Position numbers and translations under genes: made by a program | Shown here: in pieces, positions 1 through 7,780 of the stretch | Layout: every line of letters begins with the position of its first letter | Numbering within the stretch: position 1 is the stretch's first letter | Notes under the pieces: model-generated | The model's input: the letters and a program-made list of their open reading frames with translations, nothing else | Told to the model about the DNA's origin: nothing | Databases searched by the model: none | Source: an uncultured Candidatus Saccharibacteria bacterium | GTDB lineage: Bacteria > Patescibacteriota > Saccharimonadia > Saccharimonadales > Saccharimonadaceae | Length of the DNA: 41,916 bases | NCBI GenBank assembly: GCA_948435375.1 | Contig: CAOJGQ010000008.1 | Coordinates: 1 to 41,916 of the forward strand | Direction of reading: 5' to 3'

Positions 1-53
1 TTAAGTCGTAACAAGGCATCGGTACGAGAACGTGTCGATGGATTACCTCCTTT
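1..53 (+). rRNA. rrs: 16S ribosomal RNA, 3' end (partial)
   Basis: The first bases contain the universal AAGTCGTAACAAGG segment and the 3' terminal GGATTACCTCC with the anti-Shine-Dalgarno core CCTCC at 46-50. The gene enters from the left edge; the exact 3' end is estimated from the usual three or so bases after CCTCC. No tRNA and no 23S follow; instead a hairpin terminator lies about 190 nt downstream. Confidence 0.97.
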
Positions 54-237
54 CTTGAGAAGGATTTGATGCGGATATGGAGCGAAGGAAACTGAAGCTT
101 CTATCTAGCTAGGTCGGTCGTGAATTGTGCTGCTATCGCAAGATGGCGCAAGCTTGAAGTACAATTTTGCCTGTTCGCAGGCCGCGACAAAACAAGCTTT
201 GACTTTCGATGAATTGCACAACTAAGTTGTTAAAAAT

Positions 238-267
238 AATATCACCAGTGAAAGCTGGTGATATTTA
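238..267 (+). terminator. Terminator of the 16S transcript
   Basis: An 11-bp perfect stem (AATATCACCAG at 238-248 with CTGGTGATATT at 255-265) around a 6-nt loop, ending in T-rich sequence. It closes the 16S transcript before any 23S gene. The preceding 54-237 is a precursor spacer with several short inverted repeats, probably for RNase III-type processing, but I cannot define the arms. Confidence 0.8.
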
Positions 268-307
268 TGTGGGCTGGGAATGGGGATGATAGGATGGACG
301 AGTTTGG

Positions 308-350
308 GCTGGTGGACTTGGGCTGGTGGACTTGGGCTGGTGAACTTGCG
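308..350. repeat. Short tandem repeat, three 14-nt units
   Basis: The unit GGGCTGGTGGACTT occurs three times in tandem (the last with one change) between the rrs terminator and the promoter at 374. No coding function is evident. Confidence 0.7.
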
Positions 351-373
351 AAATTTGAGAGTTATGGTAATGC

Positions 374-402
374 TTGCAATTTGCTCGGGGGGGGGGTATA
401 CT
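374..402 (+). promoter_or_regulatory. Promoter with G10 tract in its spacer
   Basis: TTGCAA at 374-379 (four of six matches to the -35 consensus), a 17-nt spacer, and TATACT at 397-402. The spacer contains ten consecutive G at 387-396 directly next to the -10 box. It would drive the gene at 539 through a leader of about 130 nt. Slippage in the G run would change the spacer length, so the promoter is a candidate for phase variation. Confidence 0.55.
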
Positions 403-538
403 TAAAGGGATTGGTGGGAGTACGTTAATTTTTTGGTATTATCTTGCCAGAAGTACTTCACTAAAATGAATGGCTAAAATGCAAGGTTGAATTTTGTAAC
501 TCGTGGATGTATGCAGAGATTGGAAGGAGGCGACAGAT

Positions 539-1786
539 ATGTCACAAGAGAGCATACGGGGACGATTGATGGGTGAGTTGAAAAAGGCTATGAGACACCT
601 GGATCGACCGAATATTACTCAGGAAGAAGCGGTAATGTATTCTGATCTGACTAATACGAATGATTTAGCGTTTTATTACGGTTCGTTCGAAAAAGCGCGC
701 CAAGAAGCTTGGTCGGAGATTCAGCGGGAGAAAGCTGCGGAAGCTGAGCCATCAGATGAGGCGGCGGACAAGCAAAAGCGCATTCAGCAGTCAGCGGCGA
801 AGATGAGACGGGAAGCTTTGATTGAATGGCTGATCAACGAGGAACGAAAAGTGGGAAGGAAGCTTTCGCCGATTAGTGATGTCAAGAAAAAGTACTCGGA
901 AAAGTATAAGGCGATCTTGGATGAGTTTGGTATGTGGGCGCATGTGGAGACCGCGATGTTGGAGGAAAAGCGACGTCAGAAAGAAGCACAATCTTCCAGA
1001 GACGAAGGAACTCCGGATACGACATTGTTGGGTGTAACAAGACGGAATGTTGGTGAAGCCCAAGACGAGGCTAAAGATGAAGCTAAAGACGAAGTTGTAG
1101 TCGAAGAGGTCAAAAGCGAAGATGTCGTGGCTGAAAAGGTTGAGGTTGAAGAGAGTGTGGGCGGAAGGCCTACTACGGATACAGAGCAGAAACCAAAGAG
1201 GCGTCGTCGATCCACGCCACAAGTGGAGGAGTTGGTGGCTTATCTGATACGCTTGGAGGCCGAATTGGGCACAATACCTAATCAGGCTCAGCTGCTCGAA
1301 TACGCGAAAACGCATGATGACGGTTACGCTTATGCCACTTTGGTGCGATATTTGGGACCAAAGAGAGAGTGGCCGCTATTGGTGCGCGAGGCACGTTTGA
1401 AGCCTGAGAAGGAGCAGGAGGTGGCTGAGCATGATCAGGAAGTAGTCGACTTAGACCAGGATGAGCCTGATCACGATGCGTTTGACCAGGAAGCGGCTTG
1501 GGAAACGAGTGAAATCTTGGGCGCGGCCGAGGATGAAGTGGCGAGCTCGGAGCTCAGGCAAGCGACCTCTGAGGCGGAAACAAGTCTGGAGGAAGTTGAA
1601 GTCTCTGGGGAACCAAGTCTGGAGGACGTTGAAACTTCTGTTGAATCGAGCTTGAAGGAAGTTGAAGCCCAGGACGGCGTGAAGCGAATTGAAATCACTC
1701 TGGGTCGGAAAAACATGGCTTTCAGGGTGGAGCTGGATGGGCAGAAGTATGAAATTGTGCTTAATTTGGCGGAAGATAATGCGTGA
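539..1786 (+). CDS. Unknown protein with HNH_repeat-like helical repeats
   Basis: 415 aa, function unknown. The start at 539 is chosen over an upstream in-frame ATG at 503 because AAGGAGG (524-530) is correctly spaced from it. Two helical units are visible, near residues 85-140 (ending FGMWAHVETAM) and about 230-285 (ending YLGPKREWPLLV). They resemble the homing-endonuclease-associated repeat (HNH_repeat), a DNA-binding helical module, but divergently. Between and after them lie long acidic, Glu/Asp-rich low-complexity stretches. The C-terminus is a short hydrophobic beta-hairpin-like segment (VKRIEITLGRK..FRVELDG). The protein at 2025 has the same plan, including the LGPKxxW motif and a similar C-terminal strand pair. 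Its promoter carries a G10 run. A DNA-associated role is an inference only. Confidence 0.75.
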   Translation: MSQESIRGRLMGELKKAMRHLDRPNITQEEAVMYSDLTNTNDLAFYYGSFEKARQEAWSEIQREKAAEAEPSDEAADKQKRIQQSAAKMRREALIEWLINEERKVGRKLSPISDVKKKYSEKYKAILDEFGMWAHVETAMLEEKRRQKEAQSSRDEGTPDTTLLGVTRRNVGEAQDEAKDEAKDEVVVEEVKSEDVVAEKVEVEESVGGRPTTDTEQKPKRRRRSTPQVEELVAYLIRLEAELGTIPNQAQLLEYAKTHDDGYAYATLVRYLGPKREWPLLVREARLKPEKEQEVAEHDQEVVDLDQDEPDHDAFDQEAAWETSEILGAAEDEVASSELRQATSEAETSLEEVEVSGEPSLEDVETSVESSLKEVEAQDGVKRIEITLGRKNMAFRVELDGQKYEIVLNLAEDNA

Positions 1787-1790
1787 AAGG

Positions 1791-1817
1791 AAAATCCCTG
1801 AGGAATCGGGGATTTTT
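1791..1817 (+). terminator. Terminator after the 539 gene
   Basis: AAAATCCC pairs with GGGGATTTTT around a short loop, just after the stop codon. The same AATCCC/GGGGATTTTT style recurs after the genes ending at 3113, 5988, 14458 and 37112. Confidence 0.8.
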
Positions 1818-1870
1818 GCTGGGAGAAAATCGTCAAAAGTTCGAGAAGGCTGATTTTGGCGCTCTGGAGC

Positions 1871-1899
1871 TTGACTTTTTTCGCTATGTGTGCTATAAT
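1871..1899 (+). promoter_or_regulatory. Strong promoter with extended -10, leader to 2024
   Basis: TTGACT at 1871-1876, a 17-nt spacer, TATAAT at 1894-1899 preceded by GTGTGC (extended -10). It is one of a family of near-identical promoters in this window (4131, 12992, 34390 and inside ileS at 40639). The transcript leader of about 120 nt contains the hairpin GGCTTA...TAAGCC at 1943-1963. Confidence 0.85.
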
Positions 1900-2024
1900 G
1901 GAGGTATGGGGGTAGAACTTTAACACCCTCTGTAATATTTTGATGGCTTAAAATAAACTTAAGCCAGACAAGCAATTTTGAACAGGAAGTTTGAACGGTC
2001 TGCGAAAAGGAAGGGGATGGTAGA

Positions 2025-3113
2025 ATGCAGACAATGGAAAGCAGCGCCATAATGCTGTATCCTGTGGAGAATGATTTTTTGGAAACGACAGAGACGAATC
2101 GCAAGGCGGGGAGGCGAAAAAAGACTGAAGCGCAGAAGCTGCTCGAGGAGAAGCGGATGCTGGGTTGGCTGTTGAAGATGTATGATGAACGGGGGAGGAT
2201 GCCACTTTGGAACCAGATTCGTCGCGAGTATCCGGAGGAAGCACAGGAAATTCAGCGAATTTTCGGGTTTTGGGAATCGGCGAAGACGAAGTTGTCGCTG
2301 ATGATCAAAGCGCGGGAGGAAAAGGAGAAAGAGCTGAGGCTGGCTGAGCAACAACGGTTGGCGCGTCGTACCTACGGTTCGACGTATTCCTTGGAGGATT
2401 ACCTCCAAGGAATACTGCTTGTTCAGGAGCACTTGAAGATTAAGCGGATGCCGTCGCTGCGGGAAATCGATAGCGTGGCGAAAGAATTAGGATTGCCATC
2501 TGGAATTTCTTTTTCGCGGAAGCTTTTTCATAAGGAATATTGGGCGGGTTTTGTTAATCGTTACAATGAAGCTTCGCGACTGGAACGCGAGGTGGTCTTG
2601 GAAGAGATTGAAGCGGAATTAAATCAGCTGAAGAAGGCTGAGCTACAAGAGACAAAGGCCCAGAAACGAGCTAGAGGTGAAAAAGTGCGACCCGACAAGT
2701 TGGAATATAACCGAGAGGATTGTTTGCGGACACTTTTGCGTATGTGCCAATATTATGGCCGTATGCCATCGAATCGTCAGGTCGAGGAACATAATAGGAT
2801 ATTTAAATCAATTTCAAAGAAAGCATTGCTTCGACATCTTGGACCGAAAGACACCTGGGAACCACAGCTGACGGAATATAAACATCAGCGGTCTATTGAT
2901 GCTTATCTGAGGCGTTGTAATGAGTTGACTAAAGGCGAGCCGATTGATCTGAAGGCGATTGCTGGAATGGTTGAACAGTTTGCTTCGGAAGGGGATAAGC
3001 TGGAGTTTCGGACTTTGCTCGAGAAGCTGGAGAAAGCGACCTTGAAGGCGCCGGCAACGTTTTGCCTAAAACTCGGCGAAAGGAAGTTTGAGATTACAGC
3101 GAAACCGCGCTAG
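2025..3113 (+). CDS. Unknown protein with several HNH_repeat-like units
   Basis: 362 aa, no enzyme domain recognised. At least three divergent helical repeats can be seen: about residues 40-95 (GRMPLWNQIRREYP..FGFWESAK), 120-180 (KRMPSLREIDSVAKELG) and 230-280 (YGRMPSNRQVEEHN..LLRHLGPKDTW). Each has the pattern 'leucine-rich helix, GR/KRMPS, helix, aromatic pair' of HNH_repeat-type DNA-binding modules. The C-terminus (CLKLGERKFEITAKP) is a short beta-hairpin like that of the 539 protein. The start at 2025 has GGAAGGGG upstream. It follows a strong extended -10 promoter and a 120-nt hairpin-containing leader, and ends at its own terminator, so it is a single-gene unit. The 539 and 2025 genes are probably paralogues; their biological role is unknown. 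Confidence 0.78.
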   Translation: MQTMESSAIMLYPVENDFLETTETNRKAGRRKKTEAQKLLEEKRMLGWLLKMYDERGRMPLWNQIRREYPEEAQEIQRIFGFWESAKTKLSLMIKAREEKEKELRLAEQQRLARRTYGSTYSLEDYLQGILLVQEHLKIKRMPSLREIDSVAKELGLPSGISFSRKLFHKEYWAGFVNRYNEASRLEREVVLEEIEAELNQLKKAELQETKAQKRARGEKVRPDKLEYNREDCLRTLLRMCQYYGRMPSNRQVEEHNRIFKSISKKALLRHLGPKDTWEPQLTEYKHQRSIDAYLRRCNELTKGEPIDLKAIAGMVEQFASEGDKLEFRTLLEKLEKATLKAPATFCLKLGERKFEITAKPR

Positions 3114-3135
3114 CAGAGTGAGTGGTGATAGAGGG

Positions 3136-3170
3136 AATCCCTTGAGGCGAGAGCTTCGGGGGATTTTTTT
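3136..3170 (+). terminator. Terminator after the 2025 gene
   Basis: AATCCC at 3136 pairs with GGGGGATT before a T7 run. The -10 box of the next gene (TATAAT 3178-3183) follows immediately. Confidence 0.8.
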
Positions 3171-3192
3171 ATTATGTTATAATGGAAAGAAG

Positions 3193-4053
3193 ATGAAAAA
3201 AGTGGAGAAAAAGGCGAAAAAAGAGCAGAATGCGGCGGTTTTTCGGCAGACTTTTGATCGGCGGGGACGGCTTTTGCAGTGGTTCCACGAAGTAAATATG
3301 CAATATCCGTGGCTAAAGGTGGCGTTAGTGGTTTTGATGATTCTTTTGCCGCTGAATGAGGCGGCGCAGGCGCAAAAAGTGGAGGAAGCGAGGGCGCCGA
3401 CGCGGGCGGTAGCGCTGAATTTGAAGGCGCCGGCGAGAAAGCGGAGTTTGGAAGGGAAGAAACTGGTGGCGCTGACGTTTGATGATGGGCCATTGGCTGC
3501 GACAACGCCGCAACTACTCGATATTCTGAAGAAAAAACAAGTGCCAGCGACTTTTTTCGTGGTGGGGACAATGGCGGAACGGGCGCCGGAAGTTTTGAAA
3601 CGAGAGCAGAAAGAAGGACACGAAGTCGGTAGCCATACGACGGCGCACCGGAGCCTGGCGACGATGTCGGCGGGGGAGATTCAGGCGGAGAAGCAGCAGA
3701 TGAATAGCATCGTGGAGCGGATAACAGGGAAGGGGGTGAGTTTGGTGCGGCCGCCGTATGGGGCTTTGAGCGATACAGTGAGGGGGACGATGGGGCAGGC
3801 GATGATTTTGTGGTCGGTGGATCCGGAGGATTGGCGCGACCGGAAGGCAGAGACGGTGCGGACACGAGTGCGAGAAATGGCGCACGACGGAGCGGTGATT
3901 CTGCTGCATGACATTCATCCGACGACAGTGGAGGCGGTGCCAGGGATTATTGATGACCTGAGGGCGGATGGGTATGAATTTGTGACGGTCTCGGAGCTGG
4001 CGGAGGCGAAAAAGGTAAAGCTGGAGTCAGGGAAGGTTTATCGAAGTTTTTAG
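3193..4053 (+). CDS. Membrane-anchored polysaccharide deacetylase (NodB domain)
   Basis: 286 aa. A carbohydrate esterase family 4 enzyme, expected to remove N-acetyl groups from peptidoglycan or another surface glycan outside the cell. All five NodB motifs are visible: TFDDGP (metal Asp pair), HTTAHRSL (metal His pair), RPPYG, DPEDW, and ILLHDIH. A hydrophobic segment near residues 38-55 (LKVALVVLMILLP) after a basic N-terminus acts as signal anchor. The start at 3193 is preferred over the longer in-frame extension because TATAAT lies at 3178-3183, so the transcript would begin only a few bases before this ATG. The upstream extension also runs through the terminator of the preceding gene. The substrate is inferred; cell-wall modification fits the parasitic or epibiotic lifestyle of Saccharibacteria. 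Confidence 0.93.
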   Translation: MKKVEKKAKKEQNAAVFRQTFDRRGRLLQWFHEVNMQYPWLKVALVVLMILLPLNEAAQAQKVEEARAPTRAVALNLKAPARKRSLEGKKLVALTFDDGPLAATTPQLLDILKKKQVPATFFVVGTMAERAPEVLKREQKEGHEVGSHTTAHRSLATMSAGEIQAEKQQMNSIVERITGKGVSLVRPPYGALSDTVRGTMGQAMILWSVDPEDWRDRKAETVRTRVREMAHDGAVILLHDIHPTTVEAVPGIIDDLRADGYEFVTVSELAEAKKVKLESGKVYRSF

Positions 4054-4130
4054 GACAAGACGATCTTAAGGTTAACCTCTGTTATACTATAAAGATTTCT
4101 GGATTTTTTGTAAAATAGGCATAAAAGGTA

Positions 4131-4159
4131 TTGACATTTTTGGTCATGTGTGCTATAAT
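4131..4159 (+). promoter_or_regulatory. Strong extended -10 promoter
   Basis: TTGACA at 4131-4136, a 17-nt spacer, TATAAT at 4154-4159 preceded by GTGTGC. This drives the leader and gene that follow. Bases 4148-4181 match 40656-40689 inside ileS at 28 of 34 positions. Confidence 0.9.
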
Positions 4160-4165
4160 GGAAGT

Positions 4166-4632
4166 ATAAGCTTGGTGAAGGACCTAGAGCTTGAAGCGAA
4201 AGGATAAGAAATCTTCATCAAGGAGCAAGTTAGCTCCCATTAAGGCTTAGGGAAGAAAAATCGGTTATATTCATATAACCCCTAGTTCTGGCGAACTAGG
4301 TTCCAGGTCTTAAAGGTTTACGCACATTAAAAGCGAGAACGAAAGTGTGGATTTGGCACTTGGACTTGAGTGGCCTTTTGGTTTATCCTTAGGGATGAAC
4401 GAAAAGGCTGCTTGAAGAAGAGTGGCTGAAGGTAATTAGAGGCTGGAACGAGTTATAGAAAAAATAAGTCGCTTGTTCTATACCCGCTTGAGGGTTTGGC
4501 TAAGACTTCATATGGTGCACCGACGCGGAAATTAGGCGATTCGATGCGGTAACTAGTAGTTGGCTCAGCTGAAGGCTGGGCGAGGATCTGAAAAGGAAAG
4601 GAACCCGGTCTGGACCGGGGAAGGTGACAAGT
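4166..4632 (+). promoter_or_regulatory. Long structured 5' leader (about 465 nt)
   Basis: No plausible coding frame covers it. It is packed with local hairpins: GGAGC/GCTCC near 4221-4238, GGTTAT/ATAACC at 4263-4281, an adjacent CCTAGTTC/GAACTAGG at 4282-4302, a long imperfect stem CCTTTTGGTTTATCC with GGATGAACGAAAAGG around 4372-4407, and CCCGGT/ACCGGG at 4603-4618 directly against the Shine-Dalgarno GGGAAGG. It could be a cis-regulatory RNA or an independent small RNA; it matches no riboswitch class I recognise. Confidence 0.6.
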
Positions 4633-5988
4633 ATGAGGAAAATTAACGTGAGCTGGGGCGGCGGTATGAGTGATTTGTTTTTGGATTTGACAGGTAAGAA
4701 GCCGAGAGTACTCGATTTTGAGTACGACGGATCTGAACTGCACGAGAGATGCGGCGGCAAGACGTACTATACGTCTTGTAGCGGGCTTTCGGGAGCAGGG
4801 TATCTGGAGAATCTGGGGACGCTGATGCCACTGGGGCGGTATCGGGTTGATACGGTTACTAATGAGCACCAGAGCTTCGTCCCAATTGGCAAAGCCTGCT
4901 ATAACTACGATATGCACGATGATGTGCTGGTCGCGGTGCCGTATGCGAGCCATGAGGCAGATAAGGCGGAGATCTTGCGAACACATCCAGTGGTCGTGAG
5001 ACTTGGAAGGAAGGTTGTGTATTGTGATTTTTTTGGCAATTTCACAGAGATTTTGAGGATCATTTTTTCCGGTGAAGAGTTGCCAGAGGAATGCGAGATG
5101 GACGGAGCCCGTTTTTTCGGACGGGGATACCGCGATTTGAGCAGGCGGTTTTCTGAGCTTGATCCTTGGGGAGATGCTCGGGCAGTCGATATCAACATAG
5201 AGTTTTACAATTTGTGCTCTATGAATGATGTTCTAAGTCCATGGGAGTTTTTCCGGGATGAGCTGCAACGGTTTACGGTTGAGTGGAGTAGGGAACGGTT
5301 GTTCCATCTCCTTGCCGTGGACAGGTTGCAGGATGGCACGTTTGTTCGGACCAGGAAACTTGTCGGTGGAAACTATCACGGGGAAATCCTGCCGGGTAAT
5401 CCGCTGGAGACTGGCGAGTTGACTGCGGGTTGGCAGAGACTGGCCGATGATGTACTGGTGCGCTTCTATGATGGAAGCAACGAAGTGCATCTGGTGGCGT
5501 ATGCCTCGGCCAAGGCGGCGCACGAAAAGCTGGCGCAGCGATTCGCTTATCGCATGGGCGAGGGAGAGGAGTTTGTCTCTTTTGCTTCCAAGTGCGGCGG
5601 CGAGTACGAGGAATACGAGATCGTTGCGTCGAAGGTGATCTATGCGCTGGATCCGGCTGCACAATTGGCGGAGCTGCGTAGAAAGCTGGCGAACAAGATT
5701 CGTCAGGGCGTAGACGATCGCGTACGGCAGTGGATTGAGGATATGAACGACCAGAAGATTCTGGAGACGATTCCGGATGATCTGGTGGTGACGTTCGATG
5801 ATTCGCTGGAGGCAGGGAACTGTCGTCCGGGCTCGCAGGAGTTCGTGGCGCGATATTTCCCGGGTCAGACGGAAGCCACGGCGAAGGAGTTGAAGGCGTA
5901 TGCTGACAACTATAACGTTATGCGGATTTTCCGTCATTTGGCCGTGATCGGGCGATTCAATTGCGATCTCAGAACCTTCAGTGCATAG
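4633..5988 (+). CDS. Conserved-looking protein of unknown function, 451 aa
   Basis: No known domain recognised. GTG at 4624 is also in frame, but ATG 4633 is preferred because GGGAAGG ends eight bases before it. No signal peptide or clear membrane segment. The middle (about residues 200-340) mixes strands and helices; residues about 350-375 form a charged helix (LAELRRKLANKIRQGVDDRV). The C-terminal 70 residues hold a motif, TFDDSLEAGNCRPGSQEF, followed by YNVMRIFRHLAV. I have a weak recollection of the AGNC-G motif in hypothetical proteins of plasmids and phages, but cannot attach a function. It is a single-gene unit with a strong promoter, a long structured leader and its own terminator. 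Its codon use is more GC-rich at third positions than the adjacent core genes. Confidence 0.75.
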   Translation: MRKINVSWGGGMSDLFLDLTGKKPRVLDFEYDGSELHERCGGKTYYTSCSGLSGAGYLENLGTLMPLGRYRVDTVTNEHQSFVPIGKACYNYDMHDDVLVAVPYASHEADKAEILRTHPVVVRLGRKVVYCDFFGNFTEILRIIFSGEELPEECEMDGARFFGRGYRDLSRRFSELDPWGDARAVDINIEFYNLCSMNDVLSPWEFFRDELQRFTVEWSRERLFHLLAVDRLQDGTFVRTRKLVGGNYHGEILPGNPLETGELTAGWQRLADDVLVRFYDGSNEVHLVAYASAKAAHEKLAQRFAYRMGEGEEFVSFASKCGGEYEEYEIVASKVIYALDPAAQLAELRRKLANKIRQGVDDRVRQWIEDMNDQKILETIPDDLVVTFDDSLEAGNCRPGSQEFVARYFPGQTEATAKELKAYADNYNVMRIFRHLAVIGRFNCDLRTFSA

Positions 5989-6014
5989 TCTGGTTTGTAG
6001 TTCTCGCTTGATTG

Positions 6015-6058
6015 GTCCTCGGTGGAAGCTCGTAAAGAGTGGAAACCGGGGATTTTTC
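6015..6058 (+). terminator. Terminator after the 4633 gene
   Basis: TCCTCGGT pairs with ACCGGGGA across a loop of about 22 nt, followed by TTTTTCTTTTT. Confidence 0.7.
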
Positions 6059-6151
6059 TTTTTGGAGATTGAAGTTGGTTTTTGAGACTTGGTGGTTTCT
6101 TTTTGTTTGGTGGTTGATTTTTGGTGAAGAATGGGTTAGAATGGGAATATT

Positions 6152-6228
6152 GGGGATATAGCTCAGCTGGTTAGAGCGCTAAACTGATAATTTAGAGGTC
6201 TGTGGTTCAAGTCCACATATCCCCACCA
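6152..6228 (+). tRNA. tRNA-Ile (GAU)
   Basis: Acceptor GGGGATA pairs with TATCCCC; D-arm GCTCAGCTGGTTAGAGC; anticodon loop CTGATAA gives GAT; T-arm with GGTTCAAGTCC; discriminator A and an encoded CCA. It is preceded by a possible promoter (TTGATT about 6112, TAGAAT about 6135). Normally this tRNA sits in the 16S-23S spacer. Confidence 0.97.
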
Positions 6229-6379
6229 GTCGACTTGTTATCGTAGCGTATTTTAAGTTCATTCGGCGCTCGCTCGTCGTTTAGACGCGCTTCGCTTGAA
6301 TTCGCTTGAACTACATCTACGCTAACTTTGTCTTTGATTTCGGAAATAACTCGATTTTAGCGCCGAAATCAAGTGTTTT
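6229..6379. other. Intergenic spacer between tRNA-Ile and tRNA-Ala
   Basis: No gene. Contains a stem GATTTCGG / CCGAAATC around 6338-6371 that could act in processing or termination between the tRNAs. Confidence 0.6.
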
Positions 6380-6456
6380 GGGGCAATAGCTCAGCTGATT
6401 AGAGCGCTGCCTTTGCAAGGCAGAGGTCCAGGGTTTGAATCCCTGTTGCTCCACCA
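6380..6456 (+). tRNA. tRNA-Ala (UGC)
   Basis: Acceptor GGGGCAA pairs with TTGCTCC; anticodon stem CTGCC/GGCAG with loop TTTGCAA giving TGC; encoded CCA. The Ile(GAU)-Ala(UGC) order is the classical rRNA spacer pair, here separated from any rRNA gene. Confidence 0.97.
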
Positions 6457-6485
6457 TCACAAGATTTCTAGATGATAGAGGTTTT

Positions 6486-7076
6486 ATGATGGCAGGAACA
6501 CAACAAACATCAACAAAAATGAAGAAAACTACGGGGTCTAGCGGTGCGGCGAAGATGCGTAAGTTGCCAGATGAGCGGACAGTGAAGAAGGTTAGGAATA
6601 ATGAGGCGCGAGGGCAGACGAATGTTACGTTGATTGCTTTGGTGGTGCTTTTGCCAGTGCTACTGTTGGGGGCGGCGATAATGTGGGAGTCCGGAATGCT
6701 GAGCGGAAGCGGAGAGGTCTCGAATCAAAGGGAAGATCGGACAGGGATAGAGGCGGTGTATTATGATTGTGAGGCCTGGGAAAATACCGATGAAAACTAT
6801 ATCAAGATGACTGGGGATGATCTGGTTCTAGTCAGGATTATGATGGATGACATGGCGGAGAAGAAAGGTGCGATGCATTGTATGATTGACGCGCTGGGTG
6901 GAACTGTTGAATTTGATCAAGCGCTGGAGACGACAATTGCGTTTACGACAGTGGGGTTTGATTTTGGTGATTATCGGGGTGTGATGAAGTTGCAGGAGAT
7001 GGACGGGAGAGAGGATGAGGCGTTTTATCTGGCGATTTTTGAGACGGGGGCAGCCGGCGGGGCCGAGGGAAGATGA
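6486..7076 (+). CDS. Small single-pass membrane protein, unknown
   Basis: 196 aa. A basic, Ser/Thr/Lys-rich N-terminus of about 45 residues precedes one transmembrane helix (TLIALVVLLPVLLLGAAIMW, about residues 47-66), then an extracytoplasmic domain of about 130 residues with two cysteines (YYDCEAW and MHCMID) and a motif AIFETG near the end. No family recognised. The in-frame extension to 6435 lies in the tRNA-Ala gene, so the start is placed at the double ATG 6486/6489; no strong Shine-Dalgarno is seen, and transcription may continue from the tRNA or start just upstream. It ends with TGA, showing TGA is a stop codon here. Confidence 0.72.
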   Translation: MMAGTQQTSTKMKKTTGSSGAAKMRKLPDERTVKKVRNNEARGQTNVTLIALVVLLPVLLLGAAIMWESGMLSGSGEVSNQREDRTGIEAVYYDCEAWENTDENYIKMTGDDLVLVRIMMDDMAEKKGAMHCMIDALGGTVEFDQALETTIAFTTVGFDFGDYRGVMKLQEMDGREDEAFYLAIFETGAAGGAEGR

Positions 7077-7134
7077 TTTTATGATTTATCAATATTAGGG
7101 TTGCTATTTTGCTGAAGGAAATATACTTGTTTGG

Positions 7135-7215
7135 TGACTAACTATTAGACTTTTTGGGATGGAGCGCCTCTCGGGCGCAACACCTTTATATCCCAAAAAG
7201 TCTAATAGTTAGTCA
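7135..7215. repeat. Perfect 25-bp inverted repeat before cassette A
   Basis: Arms 7135-7159 and 7191-7215 are perfect complements over 25 bp, with a GC-rich loop that contains GCGCC/GGGCGC. It lies between the 6486 gene and the first variable cassette. It could terminate transcription from either side. A very similar stem at 17806-17861 shares the inner TATCCCAAAAAG. Confidence 0.85.
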
Positions 7216-7275
7216 ATAGATTAAGGTTCATCCTTTGACAAAACCAGAATCATGAACCCAGAAATCGGGATTTGG

Positions 7276-7462
7276 ACCGTAAAGCCGCGCCAACGATCGT
7301 TGTCGTTCGACGGGTAGACGTTGGCGCTAGTGAAATAGAGATAGTACGCAGAGAGCTCTGACGGGTAGGCAGGGATAGCCCAGTAGTAGCCATTGCTGCC
7401 CGCGTCCCTCAAAGAGCCGGTAGTCATATACACGTTCCCGCCACGAGTTAGATATATAGAAT
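7276..7462 (-). repeat. Variable-domain cassette A
   Basis: Read on the minus strand it encodes SIYLTRGG, then TTGSLRDAGSNGYYWA, a variable core, and RWRGFTV. The 5' head (CTATATATCTAACTCGTGG), the GYYW core and the 3' GGCTTTACGGTC are shared with the other cassettes. There is no promoter, ribosome binding site or N-terminal protein part, so I treat it as a silent cassette rather than a gene. Its 3' tail (CCGATTTCTGGG...GATTCTGGTTTT) is shared with cassettes C and J. Belongs with FISUMP / C-type-lectin-like variable domains by motif (GYYW, RWxGFTV). Confidence 0.8.
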
Positions 7463-7572
7463 ATTCTGGAGAAGTATTTTGGTTAGAGATTGTGTGGTAG
7501 TTTTTTAGTTTGGGGCTGTGGGGTGGTTTTGGTTTGGAGCTTTTTGTTTACTCTCAATTTTAAAACATTACC

Positions 7573-7780
7573 GATTCTCCTATACATACTAACTCGTGGC
7601 GGGAATATAGATTTGACACGTGGCTCTTTGTGGCGCACGGGTGGATTTGGTAAATTTTGGGGAGCCACTGCGTATTCGTTAATATCCGATACATATTTTT
7701 TCACTTTTGATAGTGCTACCGTTAATCCATCGTATTACGGTGAACGATGGCTCGGCTTTACGGTTCGGCGAATTATGTGA
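7573..7780 (+). repeat. Variable-domain cassette B
   Basis: Head-to-head with cassette A. Encodes LTRGGNIDLTRGSLWRTG, a divergent core (FWGATAY, TFDSATVNPS) and RWLGFTVRR before a TGA stop at 7778. The head has one extra base relative to the others. Upstream 110 bp are T- and G-rich with no clear promoter. Confidence 0.75.

Noticed and set aside
503-538. Upstream start for the 539 gene
   Set aside because: No ribosome binding site; AAGGAGG is placed for the ATG at 539.
7027-7079. Recoded TGA as in Gracilibacteria
   Set aside because: TGA ends genes at the expected places (for example 7074-7076) and no in-frame TGA interrupts conserved proteins; the standard code fits.
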